Shown here: positions 22,305-33,100 of the stretch, piece by piece
Position numbering within the stretch: position 1 is the first letter of the stretch
Layout of the letters: the number at the start of each line of letters is the position of its first letter
NCBI GenBank assembly: GCA_004802725.1
Contig: SGPM01000227.1
Span: 1-45,375, forward strand
Source: Antrodiella citrinella
Taxonomy: Eukaryota > Basidiomycota > Agaricomycetes > Polyporales > Steccherinaceae
Length of the DNA: 45,375 bases
Reading direction: 5' to 3'
Translations under genes and position numbers: made by a program
The notes under the pieces: generated by a model
Seen by the model: only the letters and a program-made list of their open reading frames with translations
Told to the model about the DNA's origin: nothing
The model's database searches: none

Positions 22305-25300
22305 ATGGCACCCGCCCGCGCAAAAAAAGAATCTGCCTCATCCCCCAGGGCATCGCCCACTTCCGACGATGCCACTCCCAAGGATTCGTCCGAAAACGGC
22401 AAGACCAAGAGAAAGTCAGTCCTTTTTCCCGAGAATTCACCGCACGCTTTCAGCCCTGCCCGCCCCGTTGCCGTGCTTGTTCGCCTTTTCACCCTTTCTT
22501 GCTGTACCTCCATCTCTCCTTCAGTCTCCGAGCGTCGCAGCACACGACGAGAACGTCCACCAACACAGCGACGAGCGCGGACGAGCAGTTCATCTTTCCA
22601 TGTCTCTACGTTTCAATCGCTCTGCTAAGAATAGAGCTAATACAAACTCTCTTGAACACAGGCGACAGTCACAGAGTGCGTCCCATATCACACATCGGAC
22701 CCACACAACCCTCTGACTTTTACGTCCTCAGGTTGCGACGCGTGCAGAGCGCGTAAGGTGAGGTGTGCCAGGGAAAACCCGGACGATCCAAAGCAATCAT
22801 GCAAGCACTGCATCGCACTCGGCATCCCCTGTACCTATGACTATCAGCCCAAAAAACGAGGCCCCCCCAACCTGTAAGTCCCTCATTACCTGCAGAAAAG
22901 AGGTGGAAGGATGCGCTGGCGAATGGAGGGACTCATAGATATCTCGCCAGCTATCTCAGACGGCTGCAAGAGGCTGCAGCCGCACAGGCTGCCTCACAGC
23001 AGACGGAGAACACAAATGGCACCGAGCCCTCTCCTCGATCCCCGGCTTCTGCGACGACAGCCAACACAACACCACCCCAAGCGTCTTTGTCGCCAGCTTC
23101 GACGCATGGCTCTCTTTCCTCTTCTTTCCTTGAGCCTTCTCTCACTCCGATTCCGTCACTGCCCCCCGGCTCGCTCCCGCCGTCCCGATATCCAATCGCA
23201 GCGGATGGCTTCCACGGACAATACCCGCCAATTCCTCCGTATGCATCGCACATCCCCGAAGCAATGAACGGCAGGACATCCCCGCGACATATTGATACCC
23301 AAGTGTTTGGCTCCCCGAGCGAGCAATTCAGTACATACCCGCTGCACAACTGGTCCTATAAGCAGCACCAGGCTCTCCCAATTCCGGCAGCAACAGTCAT
23401 ACCGCCGTTATCGTATTATTACCGACCACATCGTCTGGAAGATGTGGCGCAACGCGATACCATTTTACTTATCATCGCATTGTTTTTCGACTTTGTTTAC
23501 CCTCTGACGCCTTGCGTGCACAAGCCGTCCTTTATGGCCGATGTGCATTCCCATAGGGAGGAACGGGATCCGCTCTTTTTCGCTCTGGTGATGTCAGTTG
23601 TGGCATCCACCCTCGTTCAAGTTCCCAGGTCTTACTTGCCAATGGAGCGGCATGTGGTACGCAAGTTGGCTCAACACTGCCATGAAGCCAGCCGACACAT
23701 CACGGTCGCGTCCTACGACCCTCCAACGTCGATGCATGTTGTCGTGCGGTATCTGTGAGTCAATCTGACGCTTTTTCAATCACCATGATGCCACAGGTGG
23801 CTCATCTGCCACTTATGCTACAGAGATTGCGTCTACCACTTTTGTGAGGGCCATGATGCCACGCAGCATGCAGCGTTCGGTGAGGCAGCACATATCGCTA
23901 TCACGCTCCGTATGCACGAGGAGTCTTCCTACGAGGGCCTCGACCTCGTTGAATGCGAAGTGCGTCGACGGACCTTCTGGCTGCTCTTTGGAGGTGAGTT
24001 CCTTCCGTTCTGAGCTTCTCGCCTTGAATGATGTATTGACCATGCTGGAATTCCTGTTTCTCCTAACATAGCGGACAAATCAATGTCCATTCTCCTGGGC
24101 CGACCCATCTCTCTTCGAGATGAGGATACCACGTGCAATTTTCCTCGCGAGCTCGATGATGAGTAGTACGTCGTCCTTTTGCTTACGATCTGCGGCCGAG
24201 ATTAACCCATACTATTTCCGTCCATCGTTGGGACCTATCTCATTGTCTGCAGCATCACGCCGAGCGCATACCTTCCACAACCGCATGGGAAGACCGCTAT
24301 TGTGTCCGGGCTCAACTACATTTCGCGTATTTTTGCGCTCCTTGGCGAAATCCTGGTCAGAATACGGGTGGATAAACGCTCACCCCCTCAAGGCCAGTTC
24401 CTCACTGCACGTCTGGAGGAGGTGCAGGCACTGCATTCACGGATTGTCGCCGCGCTGGCACATGCTCCGGAGGCTCTGCGTTTGAAGCAAGCGCATCCGC
24501 AGTCGCACATCCCTCCCGAGTACGGTGGCGCCGGCTTTCGTCAGGCCACCTTTGCCGAGGTCAAGGACTTCTTTGACAACCCAAATGCGTCGCGCGCGAA
24601 TGCATTGAACCCGTTCCTCGTGATGCAATCCAACTTGTATGTCACCCAGGTGAGTATCATTTGACGTGTCTTGTTTTGTGTTGTTCTCCTCGGCTGACCG
24701 TACCGCGTGCTGCGATCAGCAACTCGTGCGCTTCGTGATTGAACAGTACAGAGACGAGCTGGTGACCTCGCTCCGGGGCGGCGTTGACGAATCACGCGTG
24801 TCCGAAGACAGAGAAGCTGTTGCCAGCGAGCTTCTGAGCATCCTGCACAGGTAGGGATTGTCGTGTTGTTCGGTACTTGTGATGCGGCAGCCTGATTTGC
24901 TTCCCTTTACAGCATTCCTATTCAGTCCATTGCGACGAACGGGCCTTCCCTGGTAAGTCAATCGACGGACGCGAGTTCGCTAGCAGGCACTGATATGCGT
25001 TTGTCGTTCCTTTTCAGGTGCACAAAGTGCGCTTCGTGGCTTCGACGCTTCTCGATGCTGTACGGAAGGCGGAGACGGCTCCGGCGTCGGCGGCCCGGGC
25101 CCACGCCTACCTCTGTAAGTTTTACCATGGATGCTCCCGTATATGTGCTGCCTTCTGACGATCTCGGCCACAGGGGACTTCCTTTCAATTCTGTCTGAGA
25201 TCGAGCGGAACTACTTGTGAGTGTCGCGAATGATTCGCTGACTCGGAGATTTGAGAAGCACCCGCTAACTCTCCGCCTTTTGTTTGTTTATTGTTGTTCT

Positions 25301-25366
25301 AGGTTGGACGACGACCGGGATGGCGCGTCCTCCGCAGACGGTATGGTTATGGTTGGCAGCAGCTGA
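22305..25366 (+). CDS. Zn(II)2Cys6 transcription factor with fungal-specific TF domain
   Basis: Twelve exons give 710 aa: 22305-22414, 22662-22675, 22732-22873, 22951-23754, 23797-23993, 24072-24165, 24253-24649, 24720-24850, 24913-24952, 25018-25114, 25174-25216 and 25303-25366. A 14-nt second exon restores the frame so that KTKRKRQSQS runs into the zinc cluster C43-x2-C-x6-C-x11-C-x2-C-x6-C75 (CDACRARKVRC...CKHCIALGIPC). Next come KKRGPPNLYLRRLQ, a linker plus short coiled coil, and a serine/proline-rich spacer. From about residue 275 the fungal_trans (PF04082-type) region begins, with RDTILLIIALFFDFVYPLTP, RMHEESSYEGLDLVECEVRR and TFWLLFGADKSMSILLGRP. It should bind CGG-type DNA sites in the nucleus. 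The regulated pathway cannot be told from sequence. Intron 1 (247 nt) is much longer than the rest, so the 5' structure is the weakest part. Confidence 0.9.
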
Positions 25367-26062
25367 ACTTCAGCACGCTGGCCTGAAATCACTATGTCGG
25401 ATACAGCTGGTATGGTGTAACACCTGTTTTTTATGTGTATGGTGACAGCAGCTGGTGCTGGTTTGTATTGCTTTTTGGGTTTCCTTCACCATCTACCTCA
25501 TCGGATTTTTTACGCTTGCTTTTTTATACCTAACGGTGTGAATCACCGAGTGGCCCTCTTATAATGCTCCTCTCCTCTCGTATGCTGCCCTGACGCAGAT
25601 GTACTACTTGTTTTCTCTCCCGGGTCCGACCTGTCTCCTACGTTTGTCAGTCAGAGATGTATGTTATCTAGCGATGTCTCAGATCTTTCGCAATGCTATT
25701 CACGGATTATTTCGGTATCTGCGATATGTCGTCTGACAATCTTCCGAGGGTATGGAAGCTTTTGTTTTCGGGTGCCTCGAGCTTGAGAACATATTCCATG
25801 ACAGTGGACATAGATAGTGCCTTGGGCCACCACACGCACACGCCCAAGGAGTTCGGAGCGGGGCAGACGACGCTCCGGATTGGCTGGCGGCAACTCGCGA
25901 GATTGGCCTTGCTGTATCCCGAAATGGAAGACATCTAGTACGAACTCCTCCCTTCTCTTTCCCAAGTTATCTCATCTCCCCTTATTCCTTCCGCGGACGA
26001 GGACTTCGTGGCGTGTCTGGAGCGCAAAACAAGCGGAACGAAGGAAACAAAACACGAACAAG
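25367..26062. other. Intergenic, TF 3' side to AOS1 promoter
   Basis: There is a T-rich stretch after the TF stop (3' UTR-like), then the AOS1 upstream region. ORFs on both strands between 25690 and 25965 are about 80 codons and have no recognised domain. Confidence 0.4.
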
Positions 26063-27911
26063 ATGGCTACCGCGACAGATCCTGGCACAAAAAGCGTTCC
26101 GGTTCAAATCACAGAAGGTAAGTACAGTGCACTCCGTTCAAGACACGTTTATACCCTCGTTCCTGTGTACCTCTCTCAACGGGCGAACGCAGTTGACAAA
26201 ACCATATATTGCATCTCTTGTGAACGTGAACGTGCATTAACACCGTGTTACAGATGAAGCCGCTGTCTATGATAGACAGATCCGGCTATGGGGGCTGGAA
26301 GCTCAGCAACGGTGAGTGCCTCACCCGACTCACGTGTCCCATTCACCCCAACCCCACCGTACACCAATCACGATTAATGCAACCTATATCTGGTCTTTCG
26401 CCTCGAAAAATGGGCTTGTCATATTGATCGTTCTGCGATAGGATGCGCAATGCGACCATCGTGGTGTATCGCCTGAAAGGCATCGCCACCGAAGCTATAA
26501 AGAACATCGTGTTGGCCGGGATCGGTAAACTCGTCGTCGTGGACGATGAGAACGTCTCTGAGGAAGACCTCGGCGCCGGGTTTTTCTTCAGAGATGAGGA
26601 TGTAGGCAAAAAGGTGCGAGTATTTCTTGCGCGCGCAGTTGATTTCTTTTCTTCTTGGATTTTTCTCCTATACGTTTTGCCCTGTACGTTCTACCACCAC
26701 GCACAGGACACCTTGTGTGTGTGTGTGTGTGGCGAGCCGGTGGAGCGCGACGCGCATGAAGGGTCCCCATGCGTAGACTTCGTGTTGCGGTTGGGATGTC
26801 GACACCGCCGGTCTCTAAAAACTCCGAAAGTCTCGTCCCTGGCGGTACACCAATGATCATCTGGGAGCCGATGGGGATGGCCACGCCCGAGGCGATGTGC
26901 CCGAGCAAAGTATACAGATGAACTGACCGCGTCTTTTATAGCGCGTTGATGCTGCAAAACCTCGGATAGAAAGTCTAAACCCTCTTGTCAAAGTGGAGAC
27001 GCTTTCTGACTCCGCTGCTTTGCAACCTGAGAACATTCGTGCGCTGCTGCAAGATGTTGATATGGTTTGTGTGACGGATTTGGATCGTCAGGGTTTGGTG
27101 AGTGATTAATGTCTTCGTTCTGACACAAATGTGCTGTGGGATTCACCGCTGGATATCTAAAGCTTGAGATCAACGCGATTGCCCGAGAACTGCGGAAACC
27201 GCTGTACGCAGGAGGCACATACGGGCTTCTGGGGTACATTTTCTGCGACTTGTTGACGCACGACTACATCGCACCGTACGGTCCTTCCGACGCTTTCACC
27301 ATGCTCCTGGCTCATGTGCAGAACACAGGGATCGCGGCAATCCGAAGGATTCGACGAAGAACATCAAAAGCACCATCACGTACGCGACCTTGGACGATGC
27401 GCTGAAACACACGTGGAGGAAGCTGAGCCGAAAACAAACTAAGGAGCTCAACCCCGCGGTCGTTTTCATGATCTTCGGTGAGACATGACACTGACAGCCA
27501 CTGGCATCGCAGGAGTTGACAATCATGTGTAGCTTTGTGGGAATACCAGTCTCGACATGGTAGGGATTTGCCTGACAGTAGTGATGCTGAGAAGGAATTG
27601 GGAGATCTCGGGATCGCGTTGCTCGCCAAAGCCGAAGTAAATAAGCAGGCATTGCCTAGCATCCCATCGGACCTTATCGAGTACGTCTTAGTCAAAAATC
27701 TTGCTACGATGAGGAACTGATCTGCACGATACTCAGGACGATGTCTACAACAGCGGCACACGAAATCTCACCGGTATGCGCTGTCGTAGGTGGTATGCTG
27801 GCTCAGGACATCCTGAAAGCACTGGCAGCAAGAGAAGCCCCTATCGTGAACTTCTTCACATTTGATGGGAGCACGGGCGGAGGTACGGTGTGCAGGTTGG
27901 GTACACCCTAA
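26063..27911 (+). CDS. aos1: SUMO-activating enzyme E1, AOS1/SAE1 subunit
   Basis: Eight exons give 341 aa, the family's usual length: 26063-26117, 26254-26311, 26442-26613, 26942-27097, 27163-27275, 27329-27477, 27533-27680 and 27737-27911. The start is MATATDPGTKSVPVQITEDE, followed by YDRQIRLWGLEAQQRMR, the hallmark opening of ThiF/UBA small subunits. Then come VVYRLKGIATEAIKNIVLAG, VVVDDENVSEEDLGAGFFF and VGKKRVDAAKPRIESLNPLV. The C-terminus ISPVCAVVGGMLAQDILKAL and VNFFTFDG matches AOS1. It would pair with UBA2 to adenylate and thioester-load SUMO, mainly in the nucleus. Introns 1-3 (136, 130 and 328 nt) are long for this genome; intron 3 contains a TG microsatellite. It is convergent with FOL3 (184 bp between stop codons). 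Confidence 0.94.
26714..26731 (+). repeat. (TG)9 microsatellite in AOS1 intron 3
   Basis: Nine TG dinucleotides lie inside the 328-nt third intron of AOS1. Length polymorphism is likely. Confidence 0.9.
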
Positions 27912-28095
27912 GTGATAACCTTGTTGTGGACAGAAGCTCGCCATTTGTTTGATACATAGGATCGTCACAAGGAACATTACTCGAACAGTCTTGAGACGTT
28001 ATAATACACAACCTCTTCGTTCATTTCCCTCATTCTACTAAATCTAACGACAAGACAAGGCATAGAAAAGAGAATTGATCTTCGTCATCAACCAT

Positions 28096-29607
28096 TCATG
28101 ATCTCCACGCAGCGGATTCCCTGAGCAACCGATAGAAATCCGCGACCAAGTATAAGCTCCCCGCAAGTACGACCATGCCCTCTCCAACCGTCCCATCCCC
28201 GCTCAGATGTCGCTCTTTCGTCCACTCCAACGCTTCTTTCAACTGACCATCCAACGGCGCATCGTCAGCAGCACTCCAGACCTGCGCCTCTGGGCAAAGG
28301 GAAGCCACGACGGATCGTAGCTTTGACGGAGGGACGGACTTCACCCACGGCATGCCTTCCGGAGGTGTGAATCTCAGGAAAGCCACATTGACTTTGACGT
28401 CGATTTTGCTTGAAGCGTGTGCGGGTAAAGTGGGAGGCAGAAGAGGGGTGAGGGTCTGCAGTGGTGTTTTGGGAGGGGAGTGTGAGAGGGACAAGATGTA
28501 GGTGAGTGTGATGGAACGCTTTTCAGCAGAGGATGTACTCCATGGATCGGAGAGGACTCGGGCGAAGACATCGGTGATGTAGGCAGAGAGCGTAGTGGAA
28601 GACGCAGGGTTGTGTGCGCCGTCCGCAAGTACCAGCAAGTCTTGCTTTTCCTGTCCTGTAGGAAGTTTATGGAACGACAACCTGCCGTTCCAAACGGTAG
28701 ACTGTATGCCGTCGTGTACAGTTTGGGGCGTAATACGAGTCTTCAGGTTCAATGTCGGCCACGAATTGGCTGACGGTAGTGCCACGAGAAGAGTGGAGAT
28801 CATCCACAGGGCCGTTCCAAGATTAGTCAATTGATGTTTCCCTTGCAGAGGGAGTAAGGCCTGTAACGGTTCTGTGAAGCAGCGTAGGTTTATCTGGATC
28901 GGTTGTGGTTCTGGAGGCAAGAAGCGCTCTGCAGTCAGAGAGACCGCTACTCTCCTTGGGCCATCGGTAGCCTCGTCCCAAGGACGTATAGAGGGAACGA
29001 GGGCTTGCACAAGCTCCGCTCCAACTTTCTCGCAGACCTCCTGCGCAACAAGGTTGACTGAAGTGTGCTTCTGAGGCGCGAGGATGAAAGGTCTGCCAGG
29101 CCTGGCAATCCCGACTTTCTCCCTCGCGATTTCAGCGACTGTGTTGCCCAGGAAGGCTTGATGGTCCAGATCGACAGAAGTAAGAGCAGAGACGAGAATG
29201 CAATGATCCGGAATGACGTTCGTCGCGTCAAGACGACCGCCCATGCCGACCTCCATTACGGCGATGTCCACCTGGAGGTCTTGGAAGACTTGAAGTGCAG
29301 TCAGAGTGAGGACTTCAAAGCTCGTAGCTCCCGTTCCATGCTCAGAATTGGCTTTCTCCACTCTATTTCTGGCTTCGGAGTAGACGGCAGGTGCGACTGG
29401 CACGTCGTCAATCGTGATGCAATCATACACGGAGACGAGGTGCGGACTGTTATACCGCCCGACACGATACGACGAGGCCCGAAGGATGGACGTCAGATAG
29501 GCAGAAACGCTGCCTTTTCCGTTCGTCCCCGCGATGTGGCATGTTGGTCGGTTGTAACGAGGAAGAAAAGCGAGTAAATTGCGAATGCGGTCTAGAGACA
29601 AGTCCAT
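28096..29607 (-). CDS. fol3: Dihydrofolate synthase (FOL3-type, Mur ligase/FPGS superfamily)
   Basis: This is a single uninterrupted minus-strand exon of 503 aa, unusual among its intron-rich neighbours. The N-terminal ATP-binding loop is HIAGTNGKGSVSAYL. It is followed by GRYNSPHLVSVYDCITID, MEVGMGGRLDATNVI and SVDLDHQAFLGNTVAEI, the latter being the magnesium and lysine region of the family. The C-terminal domain carries LADGAHNPAS, RFTPPEGMPWVKS and VLAGSLYLVADFYRLL. EGMPW and GSLYL favour the FOL3 dihydrofolate synthase branch over folylpolyglutamate synthase (MET7 type). By family knowledge it joins dihydropteroate and L-glutamate with ATP to make dihydrofolate. A TATA-like box lies about 80 bp upstream of the ATG. 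It sits tail-to-tail with AOS1. Confidence 0.93.
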   Translation of the reverse strand: MDLSLDRIRNLLAFLPRYNRPTCHIAGTNGKGSVSAYLTSILRASSYRVGRYNSPHLVSVYDCITIDDVPVAPAVYSEARNRVEKANSEHGTGATSFEVLTLTALQVFQDLQVDIAVMEVGMGGRLDATNVIPDHCILVSALTSVDLDHQAFLGNTVAEIAREKVGIARPGRPFILAPQKHTSVNLVAQEVCEKVGAELVQALVPSIRPWDEATDGPRRVAVSLTAERFLPPEPQPIQINLRCFTEPLQALLPLQGKHQLTNLGTALWMISTLLVALPSANSWPTLNLKTRITPQTVHDGIQSTVWNGRLSFHKLPTGQEKQDLLVLADGAHNPASSTTLSAYITDVFARVLSDPWSTSSAEKRSITLTYILSLSHSPPKTPLQTLTPLLPPTLPAHASSKIDVKVNVAFLRFTPPEGMPWVKSVPPSKLRSVVASLCPEAQVWSAADDAPLDGQLKEALEWTKERHLSGDGTVGEGMVVLAGSLYLVADFYRLLRESAAWRS

Positions 29608-29686
29608 GACCGTGTTCTGGCTGAGAATTTTGAGACGCCGTCAGATAACCATCTGCGCAAGCGACAGGTAGTGACGAATGTGAGAT

Positions 29687-29694
29687 CCTTTATA
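29687..29694 (-). promoter_or_regulatory. TATA box candidate of FOL3
   Basis: TATAAAGG on the minus strand is about 80 bp upstream of the FOL3 ATG. Transcription starting ~30 bp downstream would leave a leader of about 50 nt. Confidence 0.45.
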
Positions 29695-30119
29695 CCTTGC
29701 AGTGATAGCACGATGAAAAAAATGTAGGAAAGGGACGTGATAATCGTTCGTGATAGATTGCGATTCGGCCCAGGTGAGACGATTTATACTGGCTGGAAGG
29801 GGCTCCACCTCCACCTCGCCACCCGAGTCAGTTGTGAGACCAAGAAAAGGAGTTCCTTTGCTATCTACGTTATGCATTTAGGAATGTAGATACTCGTACG
29901 TAGAATAAGACATGATTAAGACTTGTGCACTGAATCGGGAATAATGAAGACACTAATGATACAATCGCTTGTCGTACTTGAGGAATATGAGTATCGTTGA
30001 AAGGTCGTATCAGCTGAACTGTGAGAGTGAGGTAACGAGGAGAGAAAAGAGACTGCAGTACCGAATATAATGAGAATTGCAAGTGTCAACTAGGGAAAGT
30101 CGATAGAATAAAGATTAGG
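29695..30119. other. Intergenic between FOL3 and ULP2
   Basis: Two minus-strand ORFs of 70-78 codons (29870-30082 and 29641-29877) lie in the FOL3 upstream region. Neither has a recognisable domain, and the second spans the TATA box. I regard both as chance. Confidence 0.4.
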
Positions 30120-33100
30120 TTATGAACGAGCCTTCCCGTCTCGCAAACGACTGGCACCAGATCGGGTTTCGGTTGTAATGAATTTGATGGATTTGGGAGT
30201 CGGTTTGGGTCTTTCCTTCGCTACGGGTGCCGCTTGAGGGGGTGGGTCGGCCACAATAACATCGTCGTCAGAGTCTTCTATGGATGCAGATCGTGTGGGG
30301 GCACCGTCAGCACTGACGCGCTCGGCAGCTTCCTTCTTCTCCGCGATTCGCTTCTCTTTCCACTCATAAGATAGCTGCATGCTCTGACTCATAAGAGAAT
30401 CACGCATCGTGGCGACTGTACCGTGATCCCAGTCTCGCGCGCGATCCGGAGCCAAGTAATTTCTGGGTCGAGTCTGAGCTATGGCATCAGTATACGGACA
30501 ATGAACCTTCGGATAGCATATAACTCACGAGAATGAGATTAGTGAACTTCTTCGGGTCTTCCATGAACTTCCGGGCAAAGTGCAGGACGTAGACGCCACA
30601 ATCGCAATAGTTGGGCTGGTAAGGAACCTGCAAATACCGTCGTGAGAAAGGTTAAAAGCATGAAATCTGTGCAACATACAAGAGCCATTCTGCCAATGGG
30701 TTGACTGGTCTGATCTAGCCCCTTCTTGTCCTTCGCCTCCATGACCAGATACTCAGAAAGCAGCGAGCAGGCTTTGGGGTGCTTCGATCCTAATGAATCG
30801 AATGTGAAGACATACGCTCTGCAAAATCGCAATCAGCGTCCTGTCTAATTGATGATATAGATCTCTTACTGCTCCTTGTCAGGATCAAGCTGCTCGGCAC
30901 TCGCATCTTCCTCCGGAGGTGTGGGCTCGGGGGGCTCCCTAGGCTCAGAAGGCCCAGTCGCTTTCTGCTTCCCCTTTCTGGAGCCATCGGTGCTGTAGAA
31001 CAAAGCTGATGGTACAGATGCTGACGCGGAAGGAACGTCTTCCTCGAGGAGCGACGGCGGCTAAGACATCACCTTCTCAGAACATGCAGCGGAACAGCAT
31101 TGAAGAATGAGACTTACAACAGTACTCGACGCGGTCACACTCAATGTAGGATCCGGTCCAATGTCCACTTCCATGGGTTCAGGCGGATACTCCAGCTGTC
31201 CCAGTAGTTCCGGAATTTCCACGTCCATAGTCACATCGTTGTCCTCGTGTCGTGGCGAAGGCGTAGAACTCACTTCGATCAGAGAACAAGAACGTTGCAG
31301 ATCGAGCAGGTCCTCGACCTCATTCTCATCACGTTTACCACCATCAGTCTGGGTCGGCTCCACCTCCATCTCATTCTCGCTATCCGGGATGCGTTCGACG
31401 AAAGGCGAGCGCTGTCGGGAGACAGAGGCGGACGCTACGGATGGGGATCCTGAGGCGGTATGTGAGGATGCGTCACCAGTACTCGTCAGCGCAGTGTCGT
31501 CGGGCACAGACTCAGCATCGGGGACGTCGGCTACCGCGGGCAGACCGGCTGCTTGCTCGAATACTTCAGTGTCTCGTTTCCGTTTGCGTGTCAGGGGCCT
31601 CGCAGCGACCAGTTCTGAGGTAGGAGGAGGCGGTCGTAAGACGTATTCCGGATTGCAAATGATCGCAAGATACCAGTGGAGGCTGCGGTTTTGTTAGCAG
31701 ATACATACACCATACATATGGTGGTGCTTACTTCTCGTTTATAGGAACAATAAGGTACTTCTTATGGAAGATATCGATCTTTGACGTCCACTTACGGACG
31801 CTCTGGTATCCCTGCTCTTTGCTGCAGACGACAGCCAGACATGTGAACACAGGGCGACAACGATGCCAAAAAATACGCACTTCTTAACGTTGAGCTTCTT
31901 GTAAAAGAAGGAACTGTAGATATGCACTTGGTCGGCTAGAGCTGGATTCTGCTTTCGCAGATCCGAAAGCCAAAGTCTGTAACGATGTCAGACACCGAAG
32001 AACGGGAGAAGAAAACTGACGACGCACTTCAGCCCGTACTCGATGAGGGTATCATTGAGGAAGGAATTCGGCTCCAAACGCTTCAGGTCTCCTCTAGTGA
32101 TGTTGACAGCCCCGGGACCAGTGAAGGGATATACAAGCAGGCTGCAACCACCATTAGGACGAGCTATAGAAGGGTAAGACAAGTGAATGCGTACAGTTCA
32201 TCGGGATCCTCTTCTGGCGAGGCTCTTCGTTCAACAGGATCAGGCAAAGACGTTCGTGAGATTCTTGAACTTTTCCGCGTCTCCCGAGGGACGATGACAA
32301 TCTCACTATCGTCTCTAAACTTGCACTCAATATCAGTCGCACCTGTCAAGTGGCATATAGCACGTACTTCGAACGACTCGCTACCGAAGCCTGCCGAGAA
32401 TGGCTTTGAGCGCTAGATACTGACTGTTCGTCTGGATCACGTTTCCGTTGTCTCGTCTTCCGTTCCGATAATGCAGTGTTGTCCATGGGCGGCACCATAA
32501 GTCCAGCAGCCAAGGTCCCCTTCCACACCGATTTTGAGCCGGCATAGCTGTATGAATGCACTGCGTCAGCCAAACGCTCGATACCAAGATGAATTCCTTA
32601 CTCTAATACGTGAAATGTGGCATCGGTGTAGAGCTTCTTGAGCAAGCTAATGAACTCGGCATAACAATGACCTTTCTGCCATCGGGGACTCCCTGCGTCG
32701 AACTTAAAGAGTAACATACCCTCCGGACCTGTGTCACCTATAGACAGTGTGAGTTTTAATGACGAGATATCGAGAACCACGAATAGATGCACCTGCTGTA
32801 AATCGACGCCCAGTGAGCGGTCTATGTATCACCCCTCTTGCTGTTCGGACGCAAAGGATCGCGATAGGAGGGTAGTTTTCTTCTACGGCATCTGGCTTGG
32901 TGTACTGATGAAGTATAGTCAAGTAAAGAGGCCGCGAATTCTTAAATCACGAACATACCTCGAACGATTTGAATAGTTCACTTGTGAGGAACTGTTTATG
33001 CACGGCCTTATCCCTTGTAATAACTGCTGTTGCTGATTTCTCAAGGTGAAAGCACCACTCTGCTTTGTCGCATTCTTTGAGCTCCAGACCGATCATGAAC

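Noticed and set aside
23087..23758. A protein start at the internal methionine (23087) for the transcription factor
   Set aside because: The zinc cluster and linker upstream join in phase with this exon, so the methionine is internal.
28874..29577. Long plus-strand ORFs (66 and 170 codons) opposite FOL3
   Set aside because: They are antisense shadows of a strongly conserved single-exon enzyme gene.
31107..31697. 196-codon plus-strand ORF
   Set aside because: It is antisense to ULP2 exon 12, which reads in phase with the catalytic His block; its low-complexity serine content mirrors the acidic insert on the other strand.
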